Position numbers and translations under genes: made by a program | Notes under the pieces: generated by a model | What the model saw: only the letters and a program-made list of their open reading frames with translations | The model's database searches: none | Told to the model about the DNA's origin: nothing | Shown: one piece after another, positions 25,120-36,965 of the stretch | How positions within the stretch are numbered: position 1 is the first letter of the stretch | Layout of the letters: the number at the start of each line of letters is the position of its first letter | From: Phoronis australis | Taxonomy: Eukaryota > Phoronida > Phoronidae | Assembly (NCBI GenBank): GCA_002633005.1 | Contig: NMRA01000185.1 | Span: 495,854 to 559,853 of the forward strand | Direction of reading: 5' to 3' | Length of the DNA stretch: 64,000 nt

Positions 25120-25489
25120 GTAAGTCCCCATTTGTCATAAAACTGATTTAGCACACTTTCACTTCACTTTGTGTAACTCGTGGCCAACCCGTTGTGGCCT
25201 AGATGACAATGAGCATACAGGCTGGGCCACTATTCACCTAATTTTGTTGTTAGGATGACACCGATATATTCTTTCCGCCTCATTTCAACGTTGTACATGC
25301 ACAGAACAGAATGACTTGTCACGTCTCGTCATATCCTGTCTCAGTTTTTTGACATTTGGAAATTTATTTGTAAATGAACAATGGAGTGAATGAAATAATG
25401 GCACCCGACATTCAAACCCAGTATGAATTTCCACTCGTACATTAAATAGCCAATCGGATCCGTGAATCTTAATGATGACCACCAAAAAT

Positions 25490-25649
25490 AAACTTTTACA
25501 CAACAATTATATCTTTCCAGTAAATTCTTGTTCGTAGGTATTTCATTGAAGATGAAACACGATATCAACAAACTTTTACACAACAATTACACCTTTCCAA
25601 TAAATTCTTTTGCGAAGATATTTAATTGAACATGAAACATAATAGCAAC
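25490..25649. repeat. 80-bp tandem duplication
   Basis: The unit starting AAACTTTTACACAACAATTA occurs at 25490 and again at 25570 with about 85-90% identity. It falls between candidate exons 2 and 3 of the plus-strand model. AATAAA at about 25486 is part of the unit border. Confidence 0.8.
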
Positions 25650-26525
25650 AAACATCACAACAGTGCACTGCATACCAGATGAACATTTTTAATAGGATGT
25701 CTTTTCTCAGAACAGATAACATCCTGGTGGAACAATCAAAATAATAACATCTTTGTTGTGATAACAGAGTTGAAGCCTAAGTGAAACCGTAGGTGTAATC
25801 TGACGACACGTACTTGCATATTTCAACTAAGGTGACTGACCCTGAAGAACGAGCACGAAATCACAATTAATCCACCACACACTTGACTGCAAATATAGGT
25901 TAATTGCGAAATGTATGATTACAAAACTAAACAGGTTTCTTGCACTTAACAGATTGTTGACAATGTCATGATGTTGCCAGCACAATAAAGTACGTATCAT
26001 GGATCTTATGAAAAACTGGACACAAACTGAGAGGAGGTAGAGACTAGTGATGGAGAACGAAGGGATGAAGGGATTGGAAATAGAGAAAACACGGAAGAAG
26101 ATGGGCAACTTCACATAAATTATTGTATGAGCAAATCTTCATAAATTTAGCAGACGGCATGGTGTAAAAATAATTTTAAATTGATACTAAAATCGTTTGA
26201 CAAATATAAATATTTCGTATGTATGGACCTACCATGAAAAAATTCTCTTTTGTAGTTTTCCTCTAAAAACACAAGTGACAGTCATCTTTAGCTGTTTTCA
26301 ACCCAGTTAAAGAAGATAATATGGCTGACTTAGAATTTTTCCCAGGTCACCAAACATAATCTGAGGTCGCACTGCTATGAAAGAAATGTGTCACTACTGG
26401 TAATAGTTGCACCATTATTCAGCTATTGCCGTCATCATCAGGCAACAGTTGCAAGCCATCATTTACTCTGCAAAACTTCTCCAGCAGTGAAACTTAGAAA
26501 TTCATTCACAGTGTCAATAATACAG

Positions 26526-26655
26526 CATGGGTCCTGCTTGCGAAACAACTACAATCAGGGAATCACGTGGGACCCATGTACCACGAATGCCATGACACTT
26601 GTGCTTTCGCTCTATCCATGTTTAGAAAAGAGCATTTTTCTGTTTGCAACAACTC
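26526..26655 (+). CDS. candidate gene, exon 3 (plus-strand model)
   Basis: 130 bp, open in the phase left by exon 2 (one base plus CA gives Thr). The 3' splice site is AATAATACAG at 26525, with a weak pyrimidine tract. The 5' splice site GTGAAT at 26656 is moderate. The peptide contains WVLLAKQLQSGNHVGPMYHE and CHDTCAFALSMF, with four Cys. It ends in phase 2, as exon 4 needs. Weaker than exons 1 and 2 because its splice sites are not ideal. Confidence 0.3.
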
Positions 26656-26829
26656 GTGAATATCGAGTTATCCATTAATCATGCAATTTCAAAAATCTCT
26701 TCAGCACAATTAAACTGAACTTTTACAAATTCATGCCATACTGCCGCAAGTCAAATTCATTACAAAATTGACCACCAGAGATTCCAAACAAAAGCGCAGC
26801 AGAAAAAAAACAAGATGAGAAGTCAAGTT

Positions 26830-26875
26830 GACTCAGTTAGTCCCATACAGGTGACTCAGTCAGTCCTGTACAGGT
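26830..26875. repeat. 23-bp direct duplication
   Basis: GACTCAGTTAGTCCCATACA (continuing GGT) at 26830-26852 is followed at once by GACTCAGTCAGTCCTGTACA (continuing GGT) at 26853-26875; 3 mismatches. Confidence 0.8.
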
Positions 26876-27217
26876 GAGTAAAAAGAAACTCTAAAAACAG
26901 GAAGTGAACCAAGAACCACACAGACATCTGTGACGCGATCTCAGCATAACTGTATCCTGTGACTGGGCAGCAAAACAGTGTAGGTAAGTGCAGTTCTTTG
27001 TGGTGATCATTTGTGTTTACAAGACTCACTAACAACATCAAAGGAATAAATCAACGAATGTGCCAGATAAATAGACAGCAATAACAAAGTAGTGTTATTG
27101 AGGACAGTTACTGAACTCTTCAGTATGTTTCCTCCACTGGGACTGATGGATGAGGTATTCATAAATTATTCTGCAAGAAAATCACAGAATGCTTCCCACG
27201 GTCACCACTAGGTGCAG

Positions 27218-27347
27218 ACTGCGTCTTGCTCTCAAGGATGTTGGCCTGTTTGGTTACCATGATAACACATGGAATCACACCCTCTCATCAGCGCCAGGAC
27301 AGACTCCCAAGAGAGTCAGTTGCGAGGTTCACACTGAGATCAAGCAG
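27218..27347 (+). CDS. candidate gene, exon 4 (plus-strand model)
   Basis: The exon is open from a 3' splice site at 27217 (GGTGCAG; an alternative lies at 27211, same phase) to the 5' splice site CAG then GTGCAT at 27348. The phase agrees with exon 3. The peptide includes LRLALKDVGLFGYHDNTWNH and ends SCEVHTEIKQ, and ends in phase 0. A possible next exon begins at 27779 after TTCTGTAG, with two open frames, which I could not resolve. No family recognised. An isolated chance frame is the main alternative. Confidence 0.3.
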
Positions 27348-28983
27348 GTGCATTTTTATACCATTGCCCAGTGAGACCAAGGTCCCAGTGTGTGATTTGT
27401 AAAATGCACGTCACTGTACTCTTGGACAAACATTTCATTGAATATGGATGCCACAAACATGTACTCTTAGTTCGCTGACCCATATTGAACCTTTCAAGGA
27501 CATCTTCTGTACAGAACACAAATTAATGAGCACTGGATTACATTAATGACGTATTCATACGACAAACCATTAATATACAAAACTCTGCTAGCCAAGTTCA
27601 CTAGTAGTGCAAAAACAGTACTCAAATGTCACTGCGAGGTAAACAAATCACACAAATGAACAAAAAACCGAATGCCTGAAACACAAAGACACTAATTTGC
27701 TATCAACATAAAACATGTACTTCAATATAACTGGTCAATTAGTGCAAAGATAGTCCCTAGAGCATGTGGCGAAAAATAATTCTGTAGGTGGCCGTCATAC
27801 AAACATGCAGTCAACCATGGACGCTAACCATTCAGTTCACATCACGGATATGAGTTTAACAAAGGACAGTCACTCTGGTATAAGCAATGATAAAAAACAA
27901 GGAGTCGCCCATCCAGTGATTGCCACGTGTGTTATTTCACTGATCTGAAAGAATGTGGCTAGCTCAGGTTGCAAAAAACTAGAGTTGATTGACCTTGTCC
28001 TACAATAACCATTGATAAAACAACTTATGACCATCTGTCTTAGTGAAAAACACAATTTGAATTCTTAAGTTGATTACGACTTTACGACTCTGTTTATCTG
28101 TCTCAGAATTATGGGTAATATTTTTCTTCTTGTCATCAGAATTAAAACAAGTTGACGCCTTGATCGATAAAAAGTGGGTAAACAAATCAATCCCTGTGCG
28201 CAATATTTTTCACAAGTGAAAATTGTTAAGTGCCATCAGACATTGAATTTGTGGTCCTGACCAACGTCATCTCTGTCCTTCGCAGAACGTAAGTAGGCTC
28301 TTGACACAACATTTGATGGACATACTTCAGCCAGAAGAGATGGCACTTGATTCAAATCAAGCATGTCAAAGTGAAGGTGGGTGTCGTCACACTACGCAAC
28401 ACTTGTACCATGCTTCCTTCTCTAAACACAACTACCTTTTCTGAAGTTTGTCAGGGTTAACCTCACATTGAATAATTCTTTAATGAAAAGAAAATTCAGG
28501 AAATTTTATAAGATTTTCTAGATGCTAGGGCTCAAAATAAACTGCTTGTATAGCTGAATAACACATTTTAGAAAACTAGAATAATTCAAATGAGCATTTC
28601 TGAAACCTGAAGTTATTGACTTGTAAAATCATTTATTCTTCGAATGTGCTTGCACATAACGGGGGTGGACATCTGGCACTGTCAACTCACCAAATGCGAC
28701 CTGGCAAAATTCCTTATCAACAAAGGCTGACTACTTGGGCAGCCAGTCAGTTGGTTGCTGGGTCTTGCGACTATTTCTCATAGGATCCCTAAGAACTATT
28801 TTGTAGTTGTTACATTTAAGATCCGTGGATAAATCATATCTGAAATCTGAAATTAAAATGAATAACCGGCATAATCCAAGTGCATAAAGAACTTAATTTC
28901 CAAATACTTTATTCATTGTTTGACCGGAAGCTTCTCGATGGGGACCTTGAATGAAGCCATCTATCACTGCATTCTTTTATTAA
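27348..28983. other. no firm feature; possible 3' exon near 27.78-27.95 kb
   Basis: 27766-27948 is open in the plus strand (ending HPVIATCVISLI and a stop) with a protein-like composition, and follows a TTCTGTAG 3' splice-like site. The reading frame that matches exon 4 is a different, shorter one. The rest is AT-rich without features. Confidence 0.3.
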
Positions 28984-29954
28984 CTTGGCGAAATAAATTT
29001 TGCCAAGTATGTCGCCTCTGTCACAAAGTTTTTTTGTTTGTTCGCACGATACAGGTTGCAAACACGTAATTTCGGAAGTGCTGGAAGCCTATTGTCTTTC
29101 GTCATAATCGGATCCAAGAGGGCAGATGTAGTGGCCATTTTGTTTTCATTTAAAGGTTCAAATGCTTCTGGACGCTACAATTTTTTATGTACAGGGCAGT
29201 TATTGGACCGAAAGTGTGCTACAAGTACACCGGAAATTGTTTACTTCAGGTTAAAGATGGCGGAAATAGCGGCGATCGCGCATGCGCACCTCGATTTTGG
29301 CCTAAAAACGTTTTCTCCTGTAGAGGGCGCATTATAGGGCTAATTCCTTCAAATTTTTGCAGGTATTAGCTTCTTATGACGTGCTATTATACAGAGCCAA
29401 AAAAACGGAAGTTGCTTTCAAGATGGCGGATCTGGCGCATGTTGACCCATTTTCAGTTGTGCTGGAATGCCATTTTAAACGGGTAGAGGAAATGACGTGA
29501 TAGATAGAGTTTTGAATGGGCTTTCAGATGATATTTTCCATTTTTTCACTAGGACGTCTACTTATCAAATTATTGGAGATTTTCTGACAGCGCTGTTCCT
29601 TTGTTGAGCGCCCTTACTGCATTGAGGTTCGTTTAGCTTCTATTGAACAAGACTGTAGCCTATTTGTTGCTGATTTATGACATCTAAGTGCGTCATATGA
29701 ATGTTATGATGTTGTTCAACATCATCACCATTGTCACCATATTCGTCATCTTCGTCATCATCTCCGTTGTTGTCTTTTCTGAGTTTCGCCAAGTATCGCT
29801 CAAGACTGTAGCCTATACTTACTGATTTCTGGCCTCTCCGTTCGTCTTGTGAATGTAATCACTAGTTATATTGTTCATCATCGCCACCATCGTCGTCATG
29901 TTCGTCATCATCTCCATCGTCATCTCTTCTGTTAATTTCGCCAAGTGTCGCTCT
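28984..29954. mobile_element. third copy of the 10.7-kb repeated element, with extended, duplicated 3' end
   Basis: 28984-29640 aligns with unit 1 at 10690-11515: AAGTTTTTTTGTTTG, then GGCCATTTTGTTT, then AAAGATGGCGGAAATA, then TTTTCTCCTGTAGAGGGCGC (as in unit 2), then GCTGTTCCTTTGTTGA, then GTTTAGCTTCTAT. The left end is a near-perfect hairpin, ACTTGGCGAAAT then ATTTTGCCAAGT (28984-29009). The right part (29651-29804 and 29805-29954) is a tandem duplication of about 154 bp. Each half begins GACTGTAGCCTAT, carries an ATC/GTC-rich stretch and ends CGCCAAGT(A/G)TCGCTC. That end motif also closes unit 2 at 12.16 kb. Confidence 0.65.
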
Positions 29955-30346
29955 TCGAAGCGCTTTCATATAACAATATGTCATCATCCAAGAAATCACT
30001 GTGAAGTACCCAGAACAACATTAGAAAAAATAATGGCTAACAATGGAAGAGATGTAGGCAAACATAAATGGAAACATTACTGTAAAATAAGGCAGATGAA
30101 ATATTATGAAGTTAACTTCCGATGCATTATTATTAAGTCAACTTCTGGGTTCGGGAATGCTCAAATATTGAATATTTTATTTTCCTAAACAGGGTTCTCA
30201 GTGTAGCAGTATGACTAACCTTTATCCATTCTCCACATGGCAGAAAAGCTGAATGTTTTTGTGAACTTTCACAAAAGCAAAACCTTGAGTTTTCCTTTTG
30301 TTCTCAGCACAAAACTTGATTTTTTGAAGCAAACGTGTTCTCATTA

Positions 30347-30601
30347 CAAATGCTGTGTTCACGTTACAAACAGTTTTCACATTACAATCACTGCGTTCGC
30401 ATAACAAACGTTGTGTTCACATTACAAATGCTGTGTTCACTTACAAACACTGTTTCACATTTCAATCACTGCGTTCACATAACAAACGTTGTGTTCACAT
30501 TACAAATGCTGTGTTCACTTACAAACACTGTTTTCACATTTCAATCACTGCGTTCACATAACAAACGTTGTGTTCACATTACAAATGCTGTGTTCATATT
30601 A
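30347..30601. repeat. 78-bp higher-order tandem repeat (3.2 copies)
   Basis: Units start with CAAATGCTGTGTTCAC at 30347, 30425 and 30503; a partial fourth starts at 30582. Periods are 78, 78 and 79 bp with high identity. Each unit is itself four related words of about 19-20 bp built on (G/C)TGTTCACATTACAAA. Open frames across it are repeat artefacts. On the minus strand it lies just downstream of the stop codon at 30699. Confidence 0.9.
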
Positions 30602-30698
30602 CCAAAACTTTGGTATAATGAAACTCCATCACATCAACTTACAATCCCAGTAACTCCTCTCTGGTAATGACATCAAAGTTGCCACAAGTTCTAAGGGA

Positions 30699-30963
30699 TT
30701 AAACACCAATTAGTGTATTGGAATCACGCATTCCATTGGAGAGATGCACCTCGTGACCTGAAGCGCTTACTCCAACAGGAGTGAAACTCGCTTTCGCATT
30801 GCAGGGGATTTGCATTTTGCACATCTCAAATTTAATCAACCCATTTTGAGACCAGTTGTAATTGGCTGTTTCAGTCTGCATGTTTGGCTTCCCACAAATG
30901 TAAAGTCCACAAAACACGGGAGTTGCAGTGTTGGTGGGAAAGTGACAAAAGATTCGAGTCGGA
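30699..30963 (-). CDS. candidate gene, last coding exon (minus-strand model, unknown cysteine-containing protein)
   Basis: A strong 3' splice site (pyrimidine-rich, CTATGACTTTATAG, ending at 30964 on the minus strand) opens an 87-codon frame ending in TAA at 30699-30701. An in-frame stop lies just upstream of the splice site, so the open frame begins at the exon edge. The peptide has RIFCHFPTNTATPVFCGLYI, then CGKPN, then FEMCKMQIPCNA, and ends SNTLIGV. Five Cys in the first two-thirds suggest a disulphide-bonded extracellular segment. The putative 3' UTR would contain the 78-bp tandem repeat, with a minus-strand AATAAA near 30175-30180. No family recognised. Confidence 0.45.
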
Positions 30964-31591
30964 CTATAAAGTCATAGTACAGAGATAGTTGTGTAAGAAA
31001 TCAATTGAAATACTGTAGCATTTATCTTGCTCTGTCCCTTTTCCTATTACACACTCCTTTTTCATACTGATTGCAACTTTCACAAAATTAGCAGAATCGA
31101 TGGTTAGTGGCAAAAAAAGTGTTTTGTTGACCGTCAGCACCTCACAACAAATTAAGGTTTGTTCGACAGTAACCCCTATTTTCCAAAAGTAAACATTTTG
31201 TCATTGCATTGTGATCACAGAACATAAAGTGGACCTGTACAGGTTATATAAAACACAATGAGTGTTCACTAACACAAACTATGCAAAAAGCAATTAACAA
31301 AAGCCAGTGAGCAACAGCAACAGAGTCACACAACAAAATCAACAACTATTTATTCAACACGGCAAACAGTGCAAAGTTAATGTTTCTTTTATGTGTTCTG
31401 AGAAAATCTGGTGAAATAAAATATCAATTAATAGTCACTAATTGTCCGAGGATTTTTAAGGAGAAGGTCAAATTGTTTTGAACAAAATCTAGTTAACAAT
31501 TAGCCCCATAGTTTATGACATTGAGTACTAAACATCTTACAGAAAACAATCCTCTCAAACATCTAGTTTAAGCATGACGAGGTGTCCTCAC

Positions 31592-31637
31592 TTCCTGTTG
31601 GCATCAGCGGTGAACCCACACCCAATGATACCACACC
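31592..31637 (-). CDS. candidate gene, penultimate exon (minus-strand model)
   Basis: A 46-bp exon between a strong 3' splice site (GGCCTTTCTTCAACAG) and the 5' splice site GTGAGG. Reading xGG, then CGIIGCGFTADANR, then AA, it ends in phase 2, exactly what the last exon (starting with one base, T) requires. Small size is normal for animal internal exons. Confidence 0.4.
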
Positions 31638-31658
31638 CTGTTGAAGAAAGGCCACTCA

Positions 31659-31715
31659 GAAGACACAGAGACAATAGAAAACACTTGAAGACACAGAGAG
31701 GATAGAAAAACACTT
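31659..31715. repeat. 28/29-bp direct duplication
   Basis: GAAGACACAGAGACAATAG and GAAGACACAGAGGATAG, each followed by an A-run and ACACTT, lie back to back. The pair is in the candidate intron upstream of the 31.6-kb exon. Confidence 0.7.
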
Positions 31716-32284
31716 GCTTTCTTAGGCCACTTTCCCAGGTTAATGGAATACTTCCTTGGATCTCAAGAGTTCCATGACATTAACTTTCACCAGAGCAAAA
31801 TGCTACAATTGTATTTTTTCCAAAACAGGTCAAACCATTAAAGCTATCAACCATTCATTTTTAAACTTTCATATTTCAAACCATCATAATTTCCTCAAGC
31901 ACTGATTTTTTCTAACATTCTGTTTCTTATTCTATTACTTTCACAAGTGTGCAGAGGGGGGGGTTAATACCTTTTAGCCCGGAATCTCCACTTGCCAACA
32001 TTCCTTGAAAAAAACAGGAGGCTTGATTCATTTTTCACATTCATTGTCTTGGGTTAAAAGGCTTGAAAGAAAATAACACATAGGCACAATTAACGGTCGC
32101 CAACTGGTCCACTAGACAGGACACCCCCCTTTTGAAGTGCTGCTTTTTGACATAAGTGATGATCTTAATATACCCAAGAAGTAGCCTTAATTCATGGCTG
32201 TATATATTCTTGTTCCAATTATAAATCCATATCTCTCCGTTCTATTTCAGAGGCATGAAAAAACTGTCTGGACACGATGCTTAC

Positions 32285-32349
32285 GTGAGTTGCAGATGAC
32301 ATCTTGTGGTATGGTCAAGATCCAGAGGTCCGCTTTTTCATTTTGACAC
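32285..32349 (-). CDS. candidate gene, third-from-last exon (minus-strand model)
   Basis: A 65-bp exon: 3' splice site TTATGCGCTTAG, 5' splice site CAC then GTAAGC. It is open in the one frame that joins the 31.6-kb exon in phase (final C plus GG gives Arg). The peptide is CQNEKADLWILTIPQDVICN then S. Three consecutive phase-compatible exons with good splice sites make this model better than chance, though short exons carry little individual weight. Confidence 0.4.
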
Positions 32350-32907
32350 CTAAGCGCATAATACAAATCTGTGACCACAATATTTTAAAAAACATAGTAT
32401 TATTGGTCGACAATTAACTATTAAAAAGTTACTTCAGAAATTCGATCCATGATAACCAATAAAACAATTTACACATATTCAGCAAGCACCAGGTCCTATT
32501 TGCTCCAATAAAAAATTCAAACCATTCATAAAACAAGAACACTAAGACGTGGTGTCGCCAACTAGACCTTAGTCCTTCTCCATTCATGTGAAGAACTCAA
32601 CCAACACTAAACCACTCAAGAGTTTTACGCATTTCACTTATGACAGAACTGATCAGTTGAAGGTCATATTCGTAGTTTGCCACGTAAATCACTCAAGTGG
32701 ATCCCCAATGACAATCTAGTTTGATAACAAGCTTCCTGTGTAGCAGAGACATAACATATATATCCATAACAACCAGACAACTAGGAAATATGTTGTTGAT
32801 AATGACCCCAGTTAATTACCATGTTGGCTTACACTAGTACTCCTGGAGCGATGTTGCTAGCTTAACTAGACCCACTTGCACTCAGGAGCAACTTGACAGA
32901 TGTGTGA

Positions 32908-32942
32908 CAACTTACCCCACCTAACCCAGGTAGGGTAAGTTG
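32908..32942. repeat. hairpin
   Basis: CAACTTACCC and GGGTAAGTTG form a perfect 10-bp stem around a 15-base loop. Confidence 0.6.
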
Positions 32943-33554
32943 TTCTAGGGTTAGCTTGTTGTAGGGTAATTAGTCCCACTCTAATGTGGACACAAAACTG
33001 CAAGCAAGCCGGAAGTAATTACCAGCTGTATATTTGTTCAGTTACATACATAGGGGTGTCTAATTCTTCTGCTGCCAATTGACCTATCACAAGCTCCACC
33101 CCCTTGCGAAAAGTCGACAAACAAACAATAGGTTTTACCACTCAAGGTGTTGTCGGGTAAAACGGCGGCTTGGAAACGAAAGTGTGCCAAGAACGCTGCA
33201 TTCTGATTGGTCAGTTAAGCCGTTACTCTAAATCCTGGCGACAGGCCACTTGGGGCAAGTGGTTCCAAGACAAGTTGGTCAAGGGTTAAACAGGTAGTCC
33301 TGTGAACACAACTTTAAGTGCTCTTCTACCACCTAAACACTAGAATACAGCAAAGACCCATAGCTATACACACAGCGGTGATTTTTATCGCACACATTTA
33401 CTCACTTGAAGATGGAGAAAAACGTCGACATTTAAACTGACCAGACACATCTGCCACAGAATTCAACACAGATGACAATTAAAAATAAAGGCTCATCAAA
33501 TTTTCTTGATGCAGGCCAAAGCAAATGCCTAAATATTCACCCTCCACTACAGCA

Positions 33555-33895
33555 TTTTCTGCCAGAACATAGATTTTTTCCAATATTTGCAATATCAGTT
33601 GTCTTTAAAATGCTTTTGCGAGGCTCAAAAAACAAAATCAGCAATCTACTGCCTTAACAGTGGTAGCTTAGCTGTACAGCACAGTAAAGTCTACTATTTT
33701 ACGACACAACATTGGCAGACAGGAGAATCTCTATGTTTTCATATTTTTCATAAGATTAGAAGCAAAATGTTTTTTAGTGCCAATAAATACTGGTTTGGGA
33801 AAATTGTGGGAATTCAAAACAATATTAGCTCTTGAAAAATGACAAAGAGTTAATTTTGGCAGTTGTTTGTCGAAATTGGTGAATTTTTACATATC
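33555..33895 (+). repeat. copy of family A repeat
   Basis: Shares AACAATATTAG, then TTGAAAAATGA, then ATTTTGGCAGTT, then GTCGAAATTGGTGAATTTT with 15.29-15.66 kb in the same order. Open frames over it (33472-33657, 33587-33835) are not gene-like. Confidence 0.4.
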
Positions 33896-34193
33896 CTTAA
33901 GTAATAAATGTGTCGCCTTCTGCACCATGATCAAAATTATGGAAAGGTAAAACATTGTTTTCAATACTGAGTGTGCGAAAATTTAGAATGTGAGTAATTG
34001 TAGGGTGGTCACCCTATATCAGACACACAGGCAGTCCTTTCATAAAAAACACAACAAAACCTTTAAGGCAATAATCAATTCCACCAAGAACTGGTCATGA
34101 TTTATATTTAATCATATTGTTTTCTGTAAATAAAAATGTGCACTAAGGAAACTATAACACCAATGCAAATGTAAACAGTTCTCACCAGGAAAT

Positions 34194-34246
34194 TGTAAAC
34201 AGGTGTGATGTCATAGGAAGGGGAACACCTTCAAGACACTATAAAT
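34194..34246 (-). CDS. possible further upstream exon (minus-strand model)
   Basis: 53 bp from TCTATTTATAG to a GTGAGA 5' splice site; it reads CLEGVPLPMTSHLFTIS and ends in phase 2, matching the 32.3-kb exon. A second possible exon (35584-35617, GTTTTTTTGAG to GTAAAT, reading LNSLCNRTEVQ) would join it in phase 0. Both are short and individually weak. Confidence 0.2.
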
Positions 34247-36575
34247 AGACCATTACTGCTGACCTATATTTAGCAAAGAATGATATAAACAATGCGAAAG
34301 GTTTCCCTATTAGTCAGACAACCAATCAGATTTGGAACAACACAGCAAGTCATATGACGTTTAGTTGCTAAGAAATGAATATGAGGGTTAATGACATGAA
34401 CAACGCAGTTAAGGAAAGTACAATGCTGTTTTTTGGTACTTAAAAAGTAGTCCCTTGGCTAAGGAGAAGCAAAAGCATAATGAGCAGGAAGCCCCTCCCC
34501 CAACAACAGGAGGTGAAATTTGGTATTAGGAGATGTAGACCTTTGGTCAATGTCTCTGGGACCAAAATAGAAGACTGAAACATTAAACTGAGCCAGACAG
34601 TTGGAATTGCATGTTGTTACAGTGCAATGACTTGGCCAGGTTTTATGGGTCACCCACCAAATAGCAACCAGACTACTATACAAGGCATGCAGAAATTCTT
34701 GTAGAGGTGGCTGAACAGCAACTCGCGAAAGTTGTTGTTCAGCAAAAGGATTCAGGCAATGACAGTTAAGTTCGAAGCATGTTTAATACGTGTTTAATTG
34801 ACCTTAAATTCAATGTAAACCTAGCTTTTGTACAAAACAAGTTGTACCAATTACGTTAATTTGTTTAACATTTACAGAGTGCTTCAAAAAGTTTAAAATA
34901 GCCTAAAGCTATGAGTACAAGGGGATTTACTAGGAACTAATATTTTTTCTCATTCCAGGAATCTCAAAGATGTTATGCAAGTTAAAAAAAATGCCTTAGA
35001 TCTACTTGAATGACAGACAGCAAAATTTTTGCACCAAACTGTCAAGCATGACTAAATTACACAACTGAAGAACTGTTTCTAATTTTTTTATAGTTGAAGC
35101 ATGCAATAATTAAAGAAGTTTGTTCTATGAAACATGCAAAAGCTGAGAGTCCAAGCTGCTGTGGTAATGCAAAAGAAACTTAGGGATTCTTGTACCTAGA
35201 GAAACATCCTCAGATCCCAGAAATACCCGTAACACCCTTACACACTTCAGTGAAACCATTTTCTCACATTTCAGAGAATGTATGTGAAACATCAGGACAC
35301 CCTATACAAAAGTTTGCAATAATTTTAAAGCGTGATGAGCGCCATCTTTGAAAACCATTCTTTTGGTACAAGTGTGGGTACAACCATTTGTTGATGTTTT
35401 TTTGATACGGTGAGTTTGCCTTCTTAATTACACCTGATCAAACCGTAAAATGAACGGGGGTTTAAAGCTCAAATGAAGGACTCACTGTTGCCAGCTAACA
35501 TTCATTCCAGTTGGAAGTTTGCAATTCAAATGCTACCAACTATTAATGATGCGCGTCATTAATTCAGTAAGAGCTGTATTTACCTGAACTTCAGTCCTAT
35601 TACACAAAGAGTTCAGACTCAAAAAAACAAAAAAACAGGAATACCTACTCCAGATAAAAAAGTAACTATTAAATTTGATCTTTTTTTAAAGTTTCTCTGT
35701 ATTACCCACTATATTTCTGTTCCGCATTAGAACTAGGATTATGTCAGGCATAAAAGCACTTGGGAAATTTATTTTTATCCTACGTATAAGCGAACGAAAT
35801 ACTTAGCCTGATGGGATGAATAGGAGGACGGTTACGACTTAACGCACAAACTGACCAGACAATTGAGTATACTGTCCTCTTGATTCTCACCTTCGTTTGA
35901 CACACCCGTTGTCGTTAATCACTTCACATGATTTTAACCTCATTATGCCCACCATCATCCTTCTAGTAATCATGGTTTAAAAATGCTATTTTTATTTTTT
36001 ATTTTTGACGCGATCAATTTAACTCATAGCTTATTCTAAACAACAGACCCAAGCCCTATATTAGCTAAGGGACCAATCCATTGTCACCACAATCATTATC
36101 ATTATCATCATCATCATCAATTCTTCACATTTCAAAGACTTCCAACATGGTTATGAAGATCACTGGCAGTGCAAGTTTAGATTCATGTATTTTTGTTTAT
36201 TTACAAACATGTCAACATGTCAAAACTTATTGCACTGAGTGACATGACAGAAATGACTTTCCTTACAAGTTAATATCATCTCATCTGTCTTTTTTTGTTA
36301 AATCTTGTCCTATCTGTCCCCATTTGTAATGAAATTCCTAACTTAGATAGAAGTATGCGACTATTGGAATAATTCACCCTGCAGTTCCAATTCTCTCTAA
36401 GCAAATGTTTCGTAGGCCAGCTGTATTAATTAAGAATGCTTTCAAAATTGTTGTGGATGCACCATGTACCTTTTGTGTTTTGTTGATCATTTTTTAGCAC
36501 AATGACTATGCCAGCCAAGAGCATAAAGAGAACGTTTCCTTAAAACTGCGTTAATGATAAATACATCTTGGTGGA
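34247..36575. other. no firm gene; microsatellite
   Basis: 34275-34460 is open on the minus strand after an excellent 3' splice-like site (TTGCTTCTCCTTAG), but I found no strong 5' splice site in the frame. 36087-36120 is a short (ATC)n/(ATT)n microsatellite. The rest is AT-rich and featureless. Confidence 0.4.
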
Positions 36576-36965
36576 TTCAGGAGCAGTGACTCATCTAGCG
36601 GCCGTCTTGGCCGTTCTTGGGACGGCCCTTTTAAAAAAATGACGGCTTTGGACGGCACGGCCATGACGGAAAAGACAGCCTGTTACAAGACAACCTCGGC
36701 AAAAATGAAGGCTAAACGAAGAATTTTAACATTTATTGTTAATAAATTTTATTGTAAACTACAATTCATTGTTTAAGTTTGCTAATTAACTCGATATTAG
36801 AAACTTTTGGGATGTATTTTTACTATAAATGCTCCAATGACGATCGGCAAATACTGGCAGCCATCTTCGGGGAATACCTTCCTGTTCTGTGACGTCAAGG
36901 TGACTTTATACGGAATCCCCCGCACGGCTAGTGTCGAGAAACATTAGTAACCCGGAGATGGACAC

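Noticed and set aside
25254-25350. Exon starting after TTTTGTTGTTAG with a protein-like frame (DDTDIFFPPHF)
   Set aside because: Strong 3' splice-like site, but its phase does not match exon 2 and no good 5' splice site follows. Kept out of the model.
30335-30667. 110-codon plus-strand open frame
   Set aside because: It is generated by the 78-bp tandem repeat (unit length divisible by three), with a repeated peptide and no protein-like composition.
33402-33446. Minus-strand exon candidate between GAATTCTGTGGCAG and GTGAGT
   Set aside because: Splice sites are good, but the open frame ends in phase 0 and the frame required by the 32.3-kb exon contains a stop.
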